A stretch of DNA of 64,000 nucleotides from Streptococcus sp. 'caviae' (GTDB lineage: Bacteria > Bacillota > Bacilli > Lactobacillales > Streptococcaceae). The notes under the pieces were generated by a model. The model saw only the letters and a list, made by a program, of their open reading frames with translations, did not search any database and had not been told where the DNA came from. The stretch is from contig NZ_MOWR01000003.1 in NCBI RefSeq assembly GCF_001937065.1, forward strand, positions 179,577-243,576. Reading direction: 5' to 3'. A program made the position numbers and the translations under genes. Within the stretch, counting starts at the first letter, position 1. Each line of letters opens with the position of its first letter. Below are positions 49,486 through 59,191 of this stretch, piece by piece.

Positions 49486-50023
49486 ACCGCTGAGCAGTCA
49501 AACCGTTTTTGACGGACCGCAAATAGACTTAGAAGATATGATGGCTGCACGAGAAAAGCGCAGTTTCAGACAAAGAGATCTTCTTGAGAAATATAAGGAG
49601 CAAAGCTTGCTTTGTCTGACCATGAACATCCCCGGTCCTGTAAAGACATCTCCGGCATTAAATCAAGCTTTTGAAGAGATTGTCACAGACATCAGGCATG
49701 AGCTGACTAAAGATACTGTCTTTGATCATCTCTTGATGTCTGATACGGGCTGGGAGTACTATCTGATAAGCAGCCTGCCTCCGGAAACATTAAAAAGAAA
49801 AACGATTGATATAGAAACCGCAAAACCTGTCGGACGCCTGATGGACTTAGATGTTCTCTCTCTTAAGGATGGCTATGTTCAGCCAATCAGCCGGCAGGAC
49901 CTGGGGTTTCCTGCAAGGCAATGCTATATCTGTCATGAGAATGCTAAGGTCTGCGGGCGCTCGCGCAAGCATAGCATTGAAGAAATGCGGTTAGCTATTG
50001 TTAATCTGCTCAATCAAAATTAA
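49478..50023 (+). CDS. citX: Apo-citrate lyase phosphoribosyl-dephospho-CoA transferase CitX
   Basis: CitX attaches the prosthetic group made by CitG to the serine of CitD. Family motifs are LLSLTMNIPGPVK-like (CLTMNIPGPVKTSP here), LMDLDVLSL (about residue 127) and the C-terminal CYICHENAKVCGRSRKHS. The length of 181 aa is normal. It is co-translated with citF. The 211 bases to oadA hold an imperfect TCGGAC/GTCCGA hairpin (50036-50069) and no gene. Confidence 0.93.
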   Translation: MSKPLSSQTVFDGPQIDLEDMMAAREKRSFRQRDLLEKYKEQSLLCLTMNIPGPVKTSPALNQAFEEIVTDIRHELTKDTVFDHLLMSDTGWEYYLISSLPPETLKRKTIDIETAKPVGRLMDLDVLSLKDGYVQPISRQDLGFPARQCYICHENAKVCGRSRKHSIEEMRLAIVNLLNQN

Positions 50024-50234
50024 ATACAATTAATCTCGGACCAAAGCAAAATTTATTTTCTCTGTCCGAAAAATCTGATCGTTTTGACACGGTCTTTGTA
50101 TCTTACGAATCAAGTTTGGACTGCAAGCTGTGCAAAAAAGATAGGTTTGCCCGAAATCTCCAGTGATTCCCCGTCAAACATCTTATTTTTATCTTGCTTG
50201 CTTAACGTCCTCATATCTCATGAAAGGAGTAGAA

Positions 50235-51626
50235 ATGACAAAAATCCGTATTACGGAGACGGTTTTAAGAGATGGCCAGCAAAGTCAGATTGCAACGCGC
50301 ATGACGACCGAAGAAATGCTGCCTGTTCTCAAAACCTTAGATGAAGCCGGCTACCACGCTTTAGAAATGTGGGGCGGCGCCACCTTTGATTCCTGCCTTC
50401 GCTTTTTAAACGAAGATCCATGGGAACGGCTGCGCACCATTCGCAAACATGTCAAAAACACCAAACTGCAAATGCTGCTGCGCGGGCAAAATTTACTCGG
50501 CTACCGCAACTATGCTGATGATGTGGTAACTTCCTTTATTCAAAAATCAATTGAAAACGGAATTGATATTGTACGTATCTTTGATGCCTTGAATGATCCG
50601 CGCAACCTTCAGACAGCCGTTTTGGCAACCAAAGAGGCTGGCGGCCATGCACAAGTAGCCATTTCTTACACCACGAGTCCTGTTCACACCGTTGATTATT
50701 TTGTTGCTTTGTCGAAGCAATATGCTGAAATCGGCGCAGATTCTATCTGTATCAAGGATATGGCCGGTGTTTTGACGCCGCAGACAGGCTATGATCTGGT
50801 TAAGCGAATTAAAGAGGCTGTTGATTTACCTCTGGAAGTGCATACGCATGCAACCAGCGGTATTTCAGAGATGACCTATCTGAAAGTAGCTGAAGCAGGA
50901 GCCGATATTATTGATACAGCTGTTTCTTCCTTTGCCGGAGGCACCAGTCAGCCGGCTACAGAATCCTTAGTCATTGCTCTGGAAGAGCTCGGCTTTGAAA
51001 CTGGCATTGATTTGAAAAAAGTCGAAGAAGCAGCAGCTCATTTTAATACTGTACGCGACCATTACCGCAAAGAAGGCATCTTGAATCCTAAGGTTAAAGA
51101 TGTTGAACCAAAAACGCTGATTTATCAAGTGCCGGGTGGTATGCTGTCGAATCTGCTCAGCCAGCTGACCGAACAAGGCTTGGCTGACCGCTATGATGAG
51201 GTCTTAGCAGAAGTACCGCGTGTCAGAGCTGACTTAGGCTATCCGCCTCTGGTAACCCCGCTGTCACAAATGGTAGGAACTCAGTCTTTGATGAATGTTA
51301 TTTCTGGCGAACGCTACAAGGTAGTGCCCAATGAAATTAAAGACTATGTCCGTGGGCTGTACGGCCGTCCGCCTGCACCAATTGCCCAGGATATTAAAGA
51401 AAAAATCATCGGAGATGAAGAGGTTATCACCGTACGGCCGGCAGATCTCATTGAACCTCAGCTGCCAATCTTACGTCAGGAAATCGCCCAATACGCTAAA
51501 AGTGAAGAAGATGTGCTCAGCTATGCATCCTTCCCTCAGCAGGCTAAAGATTTCTTAGGTCGCCGTGAAGATCCATTTTACGACGTACCTCTGCAGACAG
51601 TGGACGTCAGAATTGATTTCGATTAA
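50235..51626 (+). CDS. oadA: Oxaloacetate decarboxylase alpha subunit, carboxyltransferase only
   Basis: OadA moves CO2 from oxaloacetate to biotin on OadD, leaving pyruvate. The HMGL-like barrel opens ITETVLRDGQQSQIATRM (about residues 5-22), with the metal-binding residues in LEVHTHATSG and the Lys in CIKDMAG. The conserved carboxylase domain follows (about 290-450, VPGGMLSNL). The protein ends at 463 aa with no biotin domain, matching the separate oadD. The start is the ATG at 50235 with AAAGGAG; an ATG 24 codons earlier lacks a site and encodes non-homologous sequence. A terminator follows. Confidence 0.94.
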   Translation: MTKIRITETVLRDGQQSQIATRMTTEEMLPVLKTLDEAGYHALEMWGGATFDSCLRFLNEDPWERLRTIRKHVKNTKLQMLLRGQNLLGYRNYADDVVTSFIQKSIENGIDIVRIFDALNDPRNLQTAVLATKEAGGHAQVAISYTTSPVHTVDYFVALSKQYAEIGADSICIKDMAGVLTPQTGYDLVKRIKEAVDLPLEVHTHATSGISEMTYLKVAEAGADIIDTAVSSFAGGTSQPATESLVIALEELGFETGIDLKKVEEAAAHFNTVRDHYRKEGILNPKVKDVEPKTLIYQVPGGMLSNLLSQLTEQGLADRYDEVLAEVPRVRADLGYPPLVTPLSQMVGTQSLMNVISGERYKVVPNEIKDYVRGLYGRPPAPIAQDIKEKIIGDEEVITVRPADLIEPQLPILRQEIAQYAKSEEDVLSYASFPQQAKDFLGRREDPFYDVPLQTVDVRIDFD

Positions 51627-51648
51627 TGACCTTAACTTTAACAGCAAT

Positions 51649-51676
51649 AAACCCTGAGAAAAAATCTCAGGGTTTT
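51649..51676. terminator. Bidirectional terminator between oadA and xerS
   Basis: AAACCCTGAGA / TCTCAGGGTTTT with a short A-rich loop sits between the convergent genes. Confidence 0.9.
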
Positions 51677-51714
51677 AAAGTTATAAATATATTTTACATA
51701 ATTTAAATTATGTA

Positions 51715-52785
51715 TCAAAGTTTGTCCAAAGCATTTTTTTGTTCGTCGTTAACGATATGTGTATAGAGGTCCGTTACCTGAGTGCTGGCATGTCCTAATT
51801 GGTGGCTGACTAAAACTTGAGACTTAGTCGCATCATAGAGCCTTGTAGCCAATGTGTGCCGCAATTTATGGGGCGTTACTCGAATTTTAAAGTCTTCTGA
51901 GTATTTGGCGACCATTTTTTCGATAGAAGAAGCGTCCATACGATTAGGAACACCGCGGTATTCTGACAAAAAGAAAGCAGTGTCAGTCTTTTCAGCCTTG
52001 TAACGCCTTTGACGGATGTTAATATAATTTTCTAAATAGGGCTTAGCAAAAGCCGCAACATTGACTGAATCTCTTTTACCGCCCTTACGGGTAACCTCAA
52101 TAACCATCATTTTAAGATTGACGTCCTTTAGATCAAGGTTGACCGCCTCAGACAAACGCACACCGGAAGCTAACAGCAAAGCAATAATAGCCAAGTCACG
52201 TTCTTTATTTTTTCGGAAAGATGACAGAGCACGCTTGGAAAGTTTGTGCTCGTATTCACAATCTACGTATTCTAAAAATTCCATTGTTTCGCTGCCTAAA
52301 AAGAGTTTCTGCTTAATATTTTCAGCACGGGCTGCCAATGTTTCCTTTTTCTTTTTCGTTGAAACTTTTTTCATGACATTCCGATAAAAATAAGGTTCCC
52401 CGTCGGCATTTTCAACCTCCTCAGTCAAGTATTTGTACAGACTGGACAAGGCCGACAGCGTGCGATTGATAGTTGTCTGAGAAACGCCCTGACGTTTTGT
52501 ATTCGAGTTTAACAGTGTTCGTTCCCGTAAATAAAGTATAAAGGACTCCATGTCTTTTTTACTGAGATTCTCCAGAGTCTCCAGCGAAATGTCAGCCAGT
52601 TTTTCAGCATCCGAAACACCAGCATCAATCAGCCATTCAAAGAAACGCCGATATTCTTTTAGGTATTCGTATAGAGTCGTAAAGCTGTATGGAATGGTTA
52701 ATTTTGATTGATAGTAATCCAAAACATACCAGGGCATAAGTTCTTTTAGTTCCTCAATTTTTTCAAGTAAGAGTTCACGTCTCAT
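51715..52785 (-). CDS. xerS: Tyrosine recombinase XerS
   Basis: XerS is the single recombinase that streptococci and lactococci use to resolve chromosome dimers at dif. The N-terminal SAM-like domain (about 1-125) is followed by the catalytic domain with R ([13 protein letters not shown]), H-x-x-R ([17 protein letters not shown]), H ([12 protein letters not shown]) and the nucleophile Tyr in DLYTHIV. The length of 356 aa equals known XerS. A dif-like 31-bp sequence lies 63 bases upstream of the start codon, the known arrangement. It is not a phage integrase: no att duplication or phage genes are nearby. Confidence 0.93.
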   Translation of the reverse strand: MRRELLLEKIEELKELMPWYVLDYYQSKLTIPYSFTTLYEYLKEYRRFFEWLIDAGVSDAEKLADISLETLENLSKKDMESFILYLRERTLLNSNTKRQGVSQTTINRTLSALSSLYKYLTEEVENADGEPYFYRNVMKKVSTKKKKETLAARAENIKQKLFLGSETMEFLEYVDCEYEHKLSKRALSSFRKNKERDLAIIALLLASGVRLSEAVNLDLKDVNLKMMVIEVTRKGGKRDSVNVAAFAKPYLENYINIRQRRYKAEKTDTAFFLSEYRGVPNRMDASSIEKMVAKYSEDFKIRVTPHKLRHTLATRLYDATKSQVLVSHQLGHASTQVTDLYTHIVNDEQKNALDKL

Positions 52786-52848
52786 TTTAATCTCCTAGGA
52801 TATAAGCATTATATGTTAATAACAGAAGTATATCACACCTATATATAA

Positions 52849-52879
52849 TTTTCAAGAAAATTACAGTTTTTCGGAAAGA
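52849..52879 (-). other. dif-SL-like chromosome dimer resolution site
   Basis: This 31-bp sequence, read on the minus strand, starts TCTTTCCGAAAAACT and ends AATTTTCTTGAAAA. It matches my memory of the streptococcal/lactococcal dif-SL, including the TTTTC...GAAAA arms. It lies immediately upstream of xerS. It marks the expected replication terminus and the target of FtsK-driven XerS recombination. Confidence 0.85.
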
Positions 52880-52905
52880 TGTTATAGGTTATCTTAACAA
52901 CAAAC

Positions 52906-52935
52906 AAAAAGAGAAAGTTTTCGCTTTCTCTTTTT
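52906..52935. terminator. Terminator after the GT8 gene
   Basis: AAAAAGAGAAAG (52906-52917) / CTTTCTCTTTTT (52924-52935) is a perfect 12-bp stem with a TTTTCG loop. The A-run provides a T-run for the minus-strand gene. Confidence 0.85.
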
Positions 52936-52947
52936 AGCCAATCAATT

Positions 52948-53796
52948 TTAATTTTTACTAGCAAATAATTCTGTCTTGTGCTGATAATGTTTATACAAAA
53001 CTGCATAGCGGCTTTTATAATCTTTTTTCCATGGTTTATCTTTACCGCAAAAATGTAAGAAAACAGTGTTCTTGATGACCCAATCAAGATCCCATTCTCC
53101 CAGACTGCGTGTAAAGTAAATGATATTGTACCTGGCATCGTAATTATAGATTTCATCGGGAATTTGGCTTGTTTTTGAGCCATAGAGAGCATTGAGAACA
53201 TCTTGGTCGGGCAAAAGCAAGGTTCTTCCCTTTTTAGCGATATAATCCATGATAAGCTGACGGTTTATTTCCTGACGGCACTTCTCCAAGTTCATCAGCA
53301 AAATGCCAGTATTAAAATAGCTTTCTGCCTCAAAATTATTTAAACGCAGCTTATTGACAATATCTGTTATGCCCTTATCTGACACATGGCTGGCGGCAGC
53401 ATATAAATTGCCGCCCATTTCCATCTGATAAAGAGAAACAATGTCATTCAGACAAAGGATATCAGCGTCCAGATAGAGAATCCTTGATAGATGCTGAGGG
53501 AGATACTCCTGAGCTAAAAGCCGGTAATAAATTGTCTCAGGATAGCGATCGCTGACCGGAGCGTCTTTGAAATCATCTTTGCTGATGACAACCGGCTCAT
53601 AAGCAAGTCCCAGCTGACGGCAAAAAGCCGCAATTTCATCATGCCTGTTTAAAAGACCCTTTTGCAAGATATAAATGGTCAGATTTTTGCAAGAGCTGTT
53701 AACATATAAAGAATAGAGGGTTACCTTAAATTGGTCTACAAATCGGTCATCAATCGCAAACAAAAGATTAATATTTTCTGTTTCTTTTTCTTTCAT
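52948..53796 (-). CDS. Glycosyltransferase family 8 protein
   Basis: This is a retaining glycosyltransferase that uses a nucleotide sugar and a metal. Motifs of GT8 (LgtC/GspA type) are NLLFAIDDRFVDQFKVTLYSLY at the start, the DxD in RILYLDADILCLND (about residue 105), SYFNTGILLMNLEKCR (about 160), LLPDQDVLNALY and HFCGKDKPWKK (about 248). The length of 282 aa is normal. No signal peptide or membrane segment is present. It lies 27 bases after the short-chain dehydrogenase gene, probably in the same transcript. Donor and acceptor are unknown; surface polysaccharide or glycolipid are possible. Confidence 0.88.
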   Translation of the reverse strand: MKEKETENINLLFAIDDRFVDQFKVTLYSLYVNSSCKNLTIYILQKGLLNRHDEIAAFCRQLGLAYEPVVISKDDFKDAPVSDRYPETIYYRLLAQEYLPQHLSRILYLDADILCLNDIVSLYQMEMGGNLYAAASHVSDKGITDIVNKLRLNNFEAESYFNTGILLMNLEKCRQEINRQLIMDYIAKKGRTLLLPDQDVLNALYGSKTSQIPDEIYNYDARYNIIYFTRSLGEWDLDWVIKNTVFLHFCGKDKPWKKDYKSRYAVLYKHYQHKTELFASKN

Positions 53797-53823
53797 AAAA
53801 ATACAAATTTGGGGTGCTTCTCT

Positions 53824-54582
53824 CTAATCCAAATCTCGGTCAACCGGCTGAGGGCCGAAACTTTGTGAAGTCGGCATAATTTCAACGCGGTTAATGTTGA
53901 CATGTTTAGGCTGCTGATAAACCCAGAGGACGGTATTGGCTATATCCTGAGGCTGAATGCTGTGAGCGCCTTGGTAGAGCTGATCAGCGCGCTCATCATC
54001 GCCTTTAAAACGCACGTTAGAAAATTCTGTTCCGCCGCAAAGACCAGGTTCAATATTGGTGACACGGACCTTGGTTCCAGCCAAATCTGCCCGCAAATTA
54101 AGACTGAACTGTTTTACAAAGGCCTTGCTTGCACCGTAAACATTTCCGCCTGGATAAGGATAGGTTCCGGCAGTTGACCCGATATTGATGACATGGCCGG
54201 ATTTTCGCTCTGCCATAGCCGGCAGCACTTGGCGTGTCAGATAGGTCAGCCCGATGATGTTAGTGGCAATCATGGTTTCCCAGTCCTTAAAGTTGGCTTC
54301 ATAAGCCTTATCAAGCCCTAAAGCTAAGCCGGCATTGTTGATCAAAAGTTCAATTTCTGACCATTCTGGAGGAAGACTTGCTAAAGCCTTGTCTATAGAG
54401 GCTGTATCTGTCATATCCATTTGTAAGGGATAAAAGTTTTCTCCTAAAGCTGCTTTAAGATCATTTAACTTCTCTAACCGTCTGGCAGCTCCGATAACAC
54501 GGTATCCTGCTTTTACAAAGGTTTCCGCCATTGCCTTGCCAAATCCCGCTGAAGCGCCTGTAATCAATACTGCTTCTGCCAT
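53824..54582 (-). CDS. Short-chain dehydrogenase/reductase (YdfG-like)
   Basis: This is an NAD(P)-dependent oxidoreductase of the classical SDR family. Motifs are TGASAGFGKAMAETF (cofactor, about residues 8-22), NNAGLALG (about 84), the catalytic Ser in INIGSTAGTYPYPGG and the YxxxK in VYGASKAFVKQF. The start is placed at ATG 54582 (MAEAVLITG) with AAAGGAG upstream; a frame 11 codons longer has none. The C-terminal region (VNINRVEIMPTSQSFGPQ) resembles YdfG, a serine/3-hydroxy-acid dehydrogenase. The substrate is not certain. Confidence 0.88.
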   Translation of the reverse strand: MAEAVLITGASAGFGKAMAETFVKAGYRVIGAARRLEKLNDLKAALGENFYPLQMDMTDTASIDKALASLPPEWSEIELLINNAGLALGLDKAYEANFKDWETMIATNIIGLTYLTRQVLPAMAERKSGHVINIGSTAGTYPYPGGNVYGASKAFVKQFSLNLRADLAGTKVRVTNIEPGLCGGTEFSNVRFKGDDERADQLYQGAHSIQPQDIANTVLWVYQQPKHVNINRVEIMPTSQSFGPQPVDRDLD

Positions 54583-54711
54583 TTTCGATCTCCTTTGATT
54601 TTTTAGTTTTATCATAGCTATTATACCTTTTTTACCGGAAAATATCAGTGTACAGAAACCTTTACCTTATTTTTTCTAAAATAGGGGGTTTTATTTGTAT
54701 GATTTTAATAG

Positions 54712-54735
54712 TATAATAGTTAATAATTAAGGAGG
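54712..54735 (+). promoter_or_regulatory. -10 box and Shine-Dalgarno of the ABC exporter operon
   Basis: TATAAT (54712-54717) lacks a clear -35 at 17-nt spacing. AAGGAGG (54729-54735) is ideal for the ATG at 54743. The leader is very short. Confidence 0.6.
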
Positions 54736-54742
54736 AATTTTT

Positions 54743-55489
54743 ATGATTAGATTTGAACATGTTTCCAAATTATACGGGACCGCCCAAGCTTTGAGTGATT
54801 TGAACCTAACAATTGAAAACGGTGAAATTTTTGGTCTAATCGGTCATAACGGTGCCGGTAAAACGACTACGATTAATATGCTGACATCGGTCATCAATGC
54901 CAGCTATGGTGATATTTTTGTGGATGATTTAAAGTTGGCTGAACATCGCGATGCCATTAAAAGACGGATCGCCTATGTACCTGATTCTCCTGACATCTTC
55001 CTTAATCTCAGCGCCCAAGAATATTGGCTGTTTTTAGCGAAAATTTATGATGTTGATCCCAAAACAGCTGAAGATCGCATTGCTAAACTTGCCAGTCTGT
55101 TTGATATTTTTGACCGGCGCTTTGAGACGATTGAGAGCTTTTCTCATGGCATGCGCCAAAAGGTCATTGTCATCGGAGCCCTTATTCCTAATCCTGATAT
55201 CTGGATTCTGGATGAACCGCTGACCGGACTGGATCCTCAGGCATCATTTGATTTGAAAGAGATGATGAAAGAGCATGCCCGTACCGGCCACACAGTTCTC
55301 TTTTCAACCCATGTTCTTTCGGTTGCCGAACAGTTGTGCGACCGCATCGGTATTTTACGGCATGGGAAGCTTATTTTTGTTGGAACTTTGGATGAATTAA
55401 AAGCTAATCATCCGGATAAAGACCTAGAAACAATCTACCTGGAACTGGCCGGACGCAAAGAAGAGCCAAAGGCAGGTGATGAGGCATGA
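54743..55489 (+). CDS. ABC transporter ATP-binding protein
   Basis: This is the ATPase half of an ABC-2-like exporter. Walker A GHNGAGKTT is at about residues 35-43, signature FSHGMRQKVIVIGAL near 135, and Walker B IWILDEPLTGLDPQ near 155. The signature carries His in place of the usual Gly (FSHGM), a variant seen in EcsA/YtrB-type ATPases. The substrate is unknown. The stop overlaps the permease start by 4 bases (ATGA). Confidence 0.92.
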   Translation: MIRFEHVSKLYGTAQALSDLNLTIENGEIFGLIGHNGAGKTTTINMLTSVINASYGDIFVDDLKLAEHRDAIKRRIAYVPDSPDIFLNLSAQEYWLFLAKIYDVDPKTAEDRIAKLASLFDIFDRRFETIESFSHGMRQKVIVIGALIPNPDIWILDEPLTGLDPQASFDLKEMMKEHARTGHTVLFSTHVLSVAEQLCDRIGILRHGKLIFVGTLDELKANHPDKDLETIYLELAGRKEEPKAGDEA

Positions 55490-57096
55490 GTTACAAAAAT
55501 ATTTGGGAAATGATAAAGATTAATATCCTTTATTCCAATCCCCAGGCATTGACCAATATCCAAAAAAAGCGTGAAAAGAACCCGGATAAACATTTTTCGG
55601 CCTATAAAACAGTATTAGGCCAGCAGCTTTTCTTAGTCTTGTTCTTTTTAGTCATCTACTTCAGCCTTTTCTTGGCAGTTGACTACTCTCAGTCAAGCGG
55701 GTATTTTTCCTTCCAAGTGGCTCTTTTCAGCATCATTGCTATTATTTCGGGATTTACGACACTTTTTGCGGTTTTTTATGAGAGTGATGATACCAAACTC
55801 TACCTGCCGCTGCCGGTCAAGGAAAAAGAGGTCTATTTTGCTAAACTCATTTCCTCTCAGGGCGGCAGCTTACCCTTTTTAATGCCGCTGCTGTCTCTTT
55901 TTATAATTGCTTATTGGCAGCTGACTCATTCTATCGCTGTCACTGTTGCTGCGACTGTCATTAACTTTCTGCTTCTGCTGCTTGCAACTAACTGCATGAG
56001 TATTATTCTGATTTATTTTATCGGACAGGTTTTAGTCAAAAGTTCACACAAAAAAATGATTTCGACAGTCCTGATGGTCCTATCAACGGTGGCTGCTGTC
56101 GGTACCATCTTTTACTTGCAGCTTACCGGCAATTCAGTGAACGAAAACGGCGCTGCTGCCCAAATGCCCAATATGCCTTATTTTAGAGGATTCTATGATG
56201 TCATCAAGAATCCTTTCTCAACAGCCAGCCTCTTAAATTACTGGCTGGGAATTGGGATAATAGCCATCCTCATAGCTTTTATTTGGCGCACCATTATATC
56301 CAATTATTTTGAACAGTTTTTGTCCATTCAGACAAATCAGCAAGTAACCAGAAAAATTACCAAAAAGGCATCAAATGACAGTCTCAGGCAAACTCTGATT
56401 AAACACCACTTAAACACGCTTAAAGATGCAACCCTGCTTGTCCAGAGCTATTTAATGCCCTTAATCTTTGCCGCGGCCTTTATCGGCCCTACTCTTTCCT
56501 CAGAGAATTCTTTTTTGGCAAACCTTGATTCGCGTTTCTTTGGTGTCGCGTTGCTCATAGGTATCATCATGGGGAATTTCATTTCCAGCCCCAGCAGTTT
56601 TTTGGGAGTTGCTATCTCCTTAGAAAAGAATAACTATACCTTTATAAAAACCTTACCGATTTCCTTTAAGCATTTTTTGCGGCAAAAATTCTACTGCCTT
56701 ACTTTGCTGCAAATCAGTCTGCCAATTCTGATTTACTTTATTTTAGGAATTACCCTGCTGAAAATCCCTATTGCGCTGCTGCTGAGTTTTCTTCTGGGAA
56801 TGGTACTGTCAAGCTTTGTTATCGGTGAATTAATGTACTGGCGCGATTATCGGCTTTTAACGCTTAATTGGCAAAATGTGGCACAGCTCTTTTCAAGAGG
56901 CTCCGGACAGTGGCTCTATATGGGAATTGTTTTTGGCAATTTGATTCTGGGAACCACCTTAGTCATTTTAGCCGTTATAATTTCCTTAAAGACGTCTATT
57001 TTGGGTGTGGGAGTCGGACTGACCGTGCTTGCATTGGCAGCCTTGGGAGCACTTCATTACTTTATCCAACAGCGCTTTTGGAAAAAATTTGACTAA
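55486..57096 (+). CDS. ABC transporter permease
   Basis: This membrane partner of the preceding ATPase has about twelve hydrophobic segments across 536 aa. The middle hydrophilic loop (about 285-320) is basic (QQVTRKITKKASNDSLRQTLIKHH). It resembles large Firmicutes ABC-2 permeases without a named substrate. The ATGA overlap shows the two are made together. A terminator follows. Substrate and direction (export is likely, as no binding protein is present) are inference. Confidence 0.85.
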   Translation: MSYKNIWEMIKINILYSNPQALTNIQKKREKNPDKHFSAYKTVLGQQLFLVLFFLVIYFSLFLAVDYSQSSGYFSFQVALFSIIAIISGFTTLFAVFYESDDTKLYLPLPVKEKEVYFAKLISSQGGSLPFLMPLLSLFIIAYWQLTHSIAVTVAATVINFLLLLLATNCMSIILIYFIGQVLVKSSHKKMISTVLMVLSTVAAVGTIFYLQLTGNSVNENGAAAQMPNMPYFRGFYDVIKNPFSTASLLNYWLGIGIIAILIAFIWRTIISNYFEQFLSIQTNQQVTRKITKKASNDSLRQTLIKHHLNTLKDATLLVQSYLMPLIFAAAFIGPTLSSENSFLANLDSRFFGVALLIGIIMGNFISSPSSFLGVAISLEKNNYTFIKTLPISFKHFLRQKFYCLTLLQISLPILIYFILGITLLKIPIALLLSFLLGMVLSSFVIGELMYWRDYRLLTLNWQNVAQLFSRGSGQWLYMGIVFGNLILGTTLVILAVIISLKTSILGVGVGLTVLALAALGALHYFIQQRFWKKFD

Positions 57097-57187
57097 AGCA
57101 CTTACTTCTTAGGCTAATGCATCAAGCCATATTTTGGGATATAGATGAGCTTGTCCCTCAATAATAAGTATCAATATTTGATCAAGC

Positions 57188-57229
57188 ACAAAACCCTCGC
57201 TAAGAGCATCATCCTAGCGAGGGTTTTTA
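57188..57229 (+). terminator. Terminator after the ABC permease
   Basis: AAAACCCTCGCTA / TAGCGAGGGTTTTT with a loop of about 12 nt. A second hairpin, GCAGCCAT/ATGGCTGT (57258-57275), lies between it and the convergent pta. Confidence 0.9.
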
Positions 57230-57295
57230 GTTTTATTTTCATGTTTCTGTAGGTAACGGCGCAGCCATCATGGCTGTCTGCCCCGCTTTTTTGTA

Positions 57296-58288
57296 TTAGT
57301 CGTTTTCAATGGTTTGTGCAGCGGTAATGATAGCCAGCTTATAAATGTCTTCAGCACTGGAGCCGCGTGACAGATCATTTACCGGACTGTTCAGCCCCTG
57401 CAAAATCGGTCCAATCGCTTCAAACATTCCCAAACGCTGAGCAATCTTATAGCCAATATTACCTGATTGCAAATCTGGGAAGATGAACACATTGGCATGT
57501 CCTGCAACATCACTGCCCGGTGCTTTGATAGCTGCTGTTTCAGGCACAAATGCTGCATCAAACTGAAGTTCACCGTCAAGAGCAATGTCCGGCTGAAGCT
57601 CCTTGGCAATACGGGTTGCTTCTTGAACTTTTTCAACCTGAGGTGCTTTGGCACTTCCCTTGGTTGAAAAGCTGAGCATAGCAATTTTAGGATCAATGTC
57701 AAAAATCTTTGCTGTATCTGCTGTATTGACAGCAATTTCAGCTAGTTCCTGCTCATTAGGATCAATATTGATGGCACAGTCGGCAAAAATTAAGCGCTGA
57801 CTGGTATTTTCACGGTTCATAAGGAAAACACCTGACGTCCGTGAAATTCCCGGTTTGGTTTTTACAATTTGCAGAGCCGGGCGAACGGTATCAGCCGTCG
57901 AATGAATAGCTCCGGATACCATACCGTCAGCCAGCCCCAGTTTCACCAGCATAACGCCAAAATAATTGACGTCTTTAAGAAGTTTGTCAGCATCTTCAAG
58001 AGTAGCTTTACCCTTACGAATTTCCACAAATTCCTGTTTCATTTTTTCGAAATTAGGATATTCTTCAGGATTGATGACCGTATAATTCTGATCAGCAAAG
58101 CCTAGTTTAGTCAGCAAACTGCGGACATCGGCTTCATTTCCCAAAATAATGGGCTCAACCAAACCTTCAAATTTAAGACGGGCGGCTGCACGCACAACGC
58201 GCTCATCATTTCCTTCCGGGAAGACAATTTTGATATTTTTACCAACAACTTTTTCCCGCAGACTGCCAAATAAAGAACGAATACTCAT
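57296..58288 (-). CDS. pta: Phosphate acetyltransferase
   Basis: Pta interconverts acetyl-CoA and acetyl phosphate in the acetate pathway, yielding ATP with acetate kinase. The PTA domain spans the whole protein: IVFPEGNDERVVRAAARL at the start, VSGAIHSTADTVRPALQ (about residue 127), FADCAINIDPN, MLSFSTKGSA and NVFIFPDLQSGNIGYKIAQR (about 272). The length of 330 aa is the usual Firmicutes short form. It starts 12 bases after rluE in the relQ-ppnK-rluE-pta operon, linking a (p)ppGpp synthetase to acetate metabolism. Confidence 0.95.
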   Translation of the reverse strand: MSIRSLFGSLREKVVGKNIKIVFPEGNDERVVRAAARLKFEGLVEPIILGNEADVRSLLTKLGFADQNYTVINPEEYPNFEKMKQEFVEIRKGKATLEDADKLLKDVNYFGVMLVKLGLADGMVSGAIHSTADTVRPALQIVKTKPGISRTSGVFLMNRENTSQRLIFADCAINIDPNEQELAEIAVNTADTAKIFDIDPKIAMLSFSTKGSAKAPQVEKVQEATRIAKELQPDIALDGELQFDAAFVPETAAIKAPGSDVAGHANVFIFPDLQSGNIGYKIAQRLGMFEAIGPILQGLNSPVNDLSRGSSAEDIYKLAIITAAQTIEND

Positions 58289-58300
58289 TATATAAACCCT

Positions 58301-59191
58301 CTATCTCTTTTTTAAATCTATGATAACGCTATCAAAGTCATCTGTCAAGAAACTATTGTATTCCTTGTGTTCTTTTGAAAAAGGGTCTGTAAAGGCCAAA
58401 TAATGACAGTGAAGCGCCTGCCTCTTAAGGCCATGGCTCATATCGCCGCCATAAAGGTCATCACCTAAAAGCGGAAAGCCGATATGCGCAAAATGCACGC
58501 GTATCTGATGGGTGCGGCCAGTATGCAGGCGAATATCAACTAAGTGCACATCTCCGTAACTGGCCACAATTTCATAACTGGTGTGGGCGTATTTACCTGA
58601 AGGATGGACACAGCGTGTAATAATGCTTTGATCATTTCTGGCGATAGGCGCAATAATTTCACCTTTTTCAAGCAGTTTTCCGCTGCCAGATACCAAGGCG
58701 TAGTAACGTTTTTCAATGCTTTTTTTCTGGAGCTGTTTGTCCATCCGCGCGTGAGCGTAACCGTGCTTGGCAAAGAGCATGAGGCCGCTGGTGTCCTTGT
58801 CAAGCCTCGTTACAATATGAATCTGTTTATTGGGGTAATCTCGTTCTAAATAATAGCCTTTGACAAAGTTAGCCATGGTATTGGAATGCAGTATGCTGGG
58901 AATGCTGGCATAGCCAGCCGGTTTATCCAAAACCAGAAAATGTTCATCTTCATGGACGATATTGAGCTCATGCTTGATTGGTTTTAAACTGTCGTGAGAT
59001 TCCTCGTCAGGGATATCAATGGCTACCTGATCGCCTTCGCTGAGCAAATAAATGGCATTTTCTTCTTTGCCGTTGACCAGTATGGAACCGCCTTTGAATT
59101 TAATCTTGGCCAGCAGGGCTTTGGAGACATCATGTCCCTTTAAGAATGTTTTCACCTTTGTCTGCCGGTCTGCAACAAATTCAAATCTCAT
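58301..59191 (-). CDS. rluE: RluA-family 23S rRNA pseudouridine synthase
   Basis: The enzyme converts specific uridines of rRNA to pseudouridine. An N-terminal S4-like RNA-binding segment (about 15-60, [20 protein letters not shown]) is followed by the catalytic motif [19 protein letters not shown], with the active Asp near residue 134, and the C-terminal [25 protein letters not shown]. The length of 296 aa is normal. The start ATG overlaps the ppnK stop by 4 bases. The symbol follows the S. mutans operon as I remember it; by sequence it is of the RluD/YjbO type. Confidence 0.9.
   Translation of the reverse strand: MRFEFVADRQTKVKTFLKGHDVSKALLAKIKFKGGSILVNGKEENAIYLLSEGDQVAIDIPDEESHDSLKPIKHELNIVHEDEHFLVLDKPAGYASIPSILHSNTMANFVKGYYLERDYPNKQIHIVTRLDKDTSGLMLFAKHGYAHARMDKQLQKKSIEKRYYALVSGSGKLLEKGEIIAPIARNDQSIITRCVHPSGKYAHTSYEIVASYGDVHLVDIRLHTGRTHQIRVHFAHIGFPLLGDDLYGGDMSHGLKRQALHCHYLAFTDPFSKEHKEYNSFLTDDFDSVIIDLKKR

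Noticed and set aside
50036..50069. Terminator between citX and oadA
   Set aside because: The TCGGAC/GTCCGA stem has a long loop and is followed by A residues, not T, so it is unlikely to end transcription.
51715..52785. Phage or integrative-element integrase
   Set aside because: Length, motifs and the adjacent dif-like site identify XerS. No att repeats or mobile genes are nearby.
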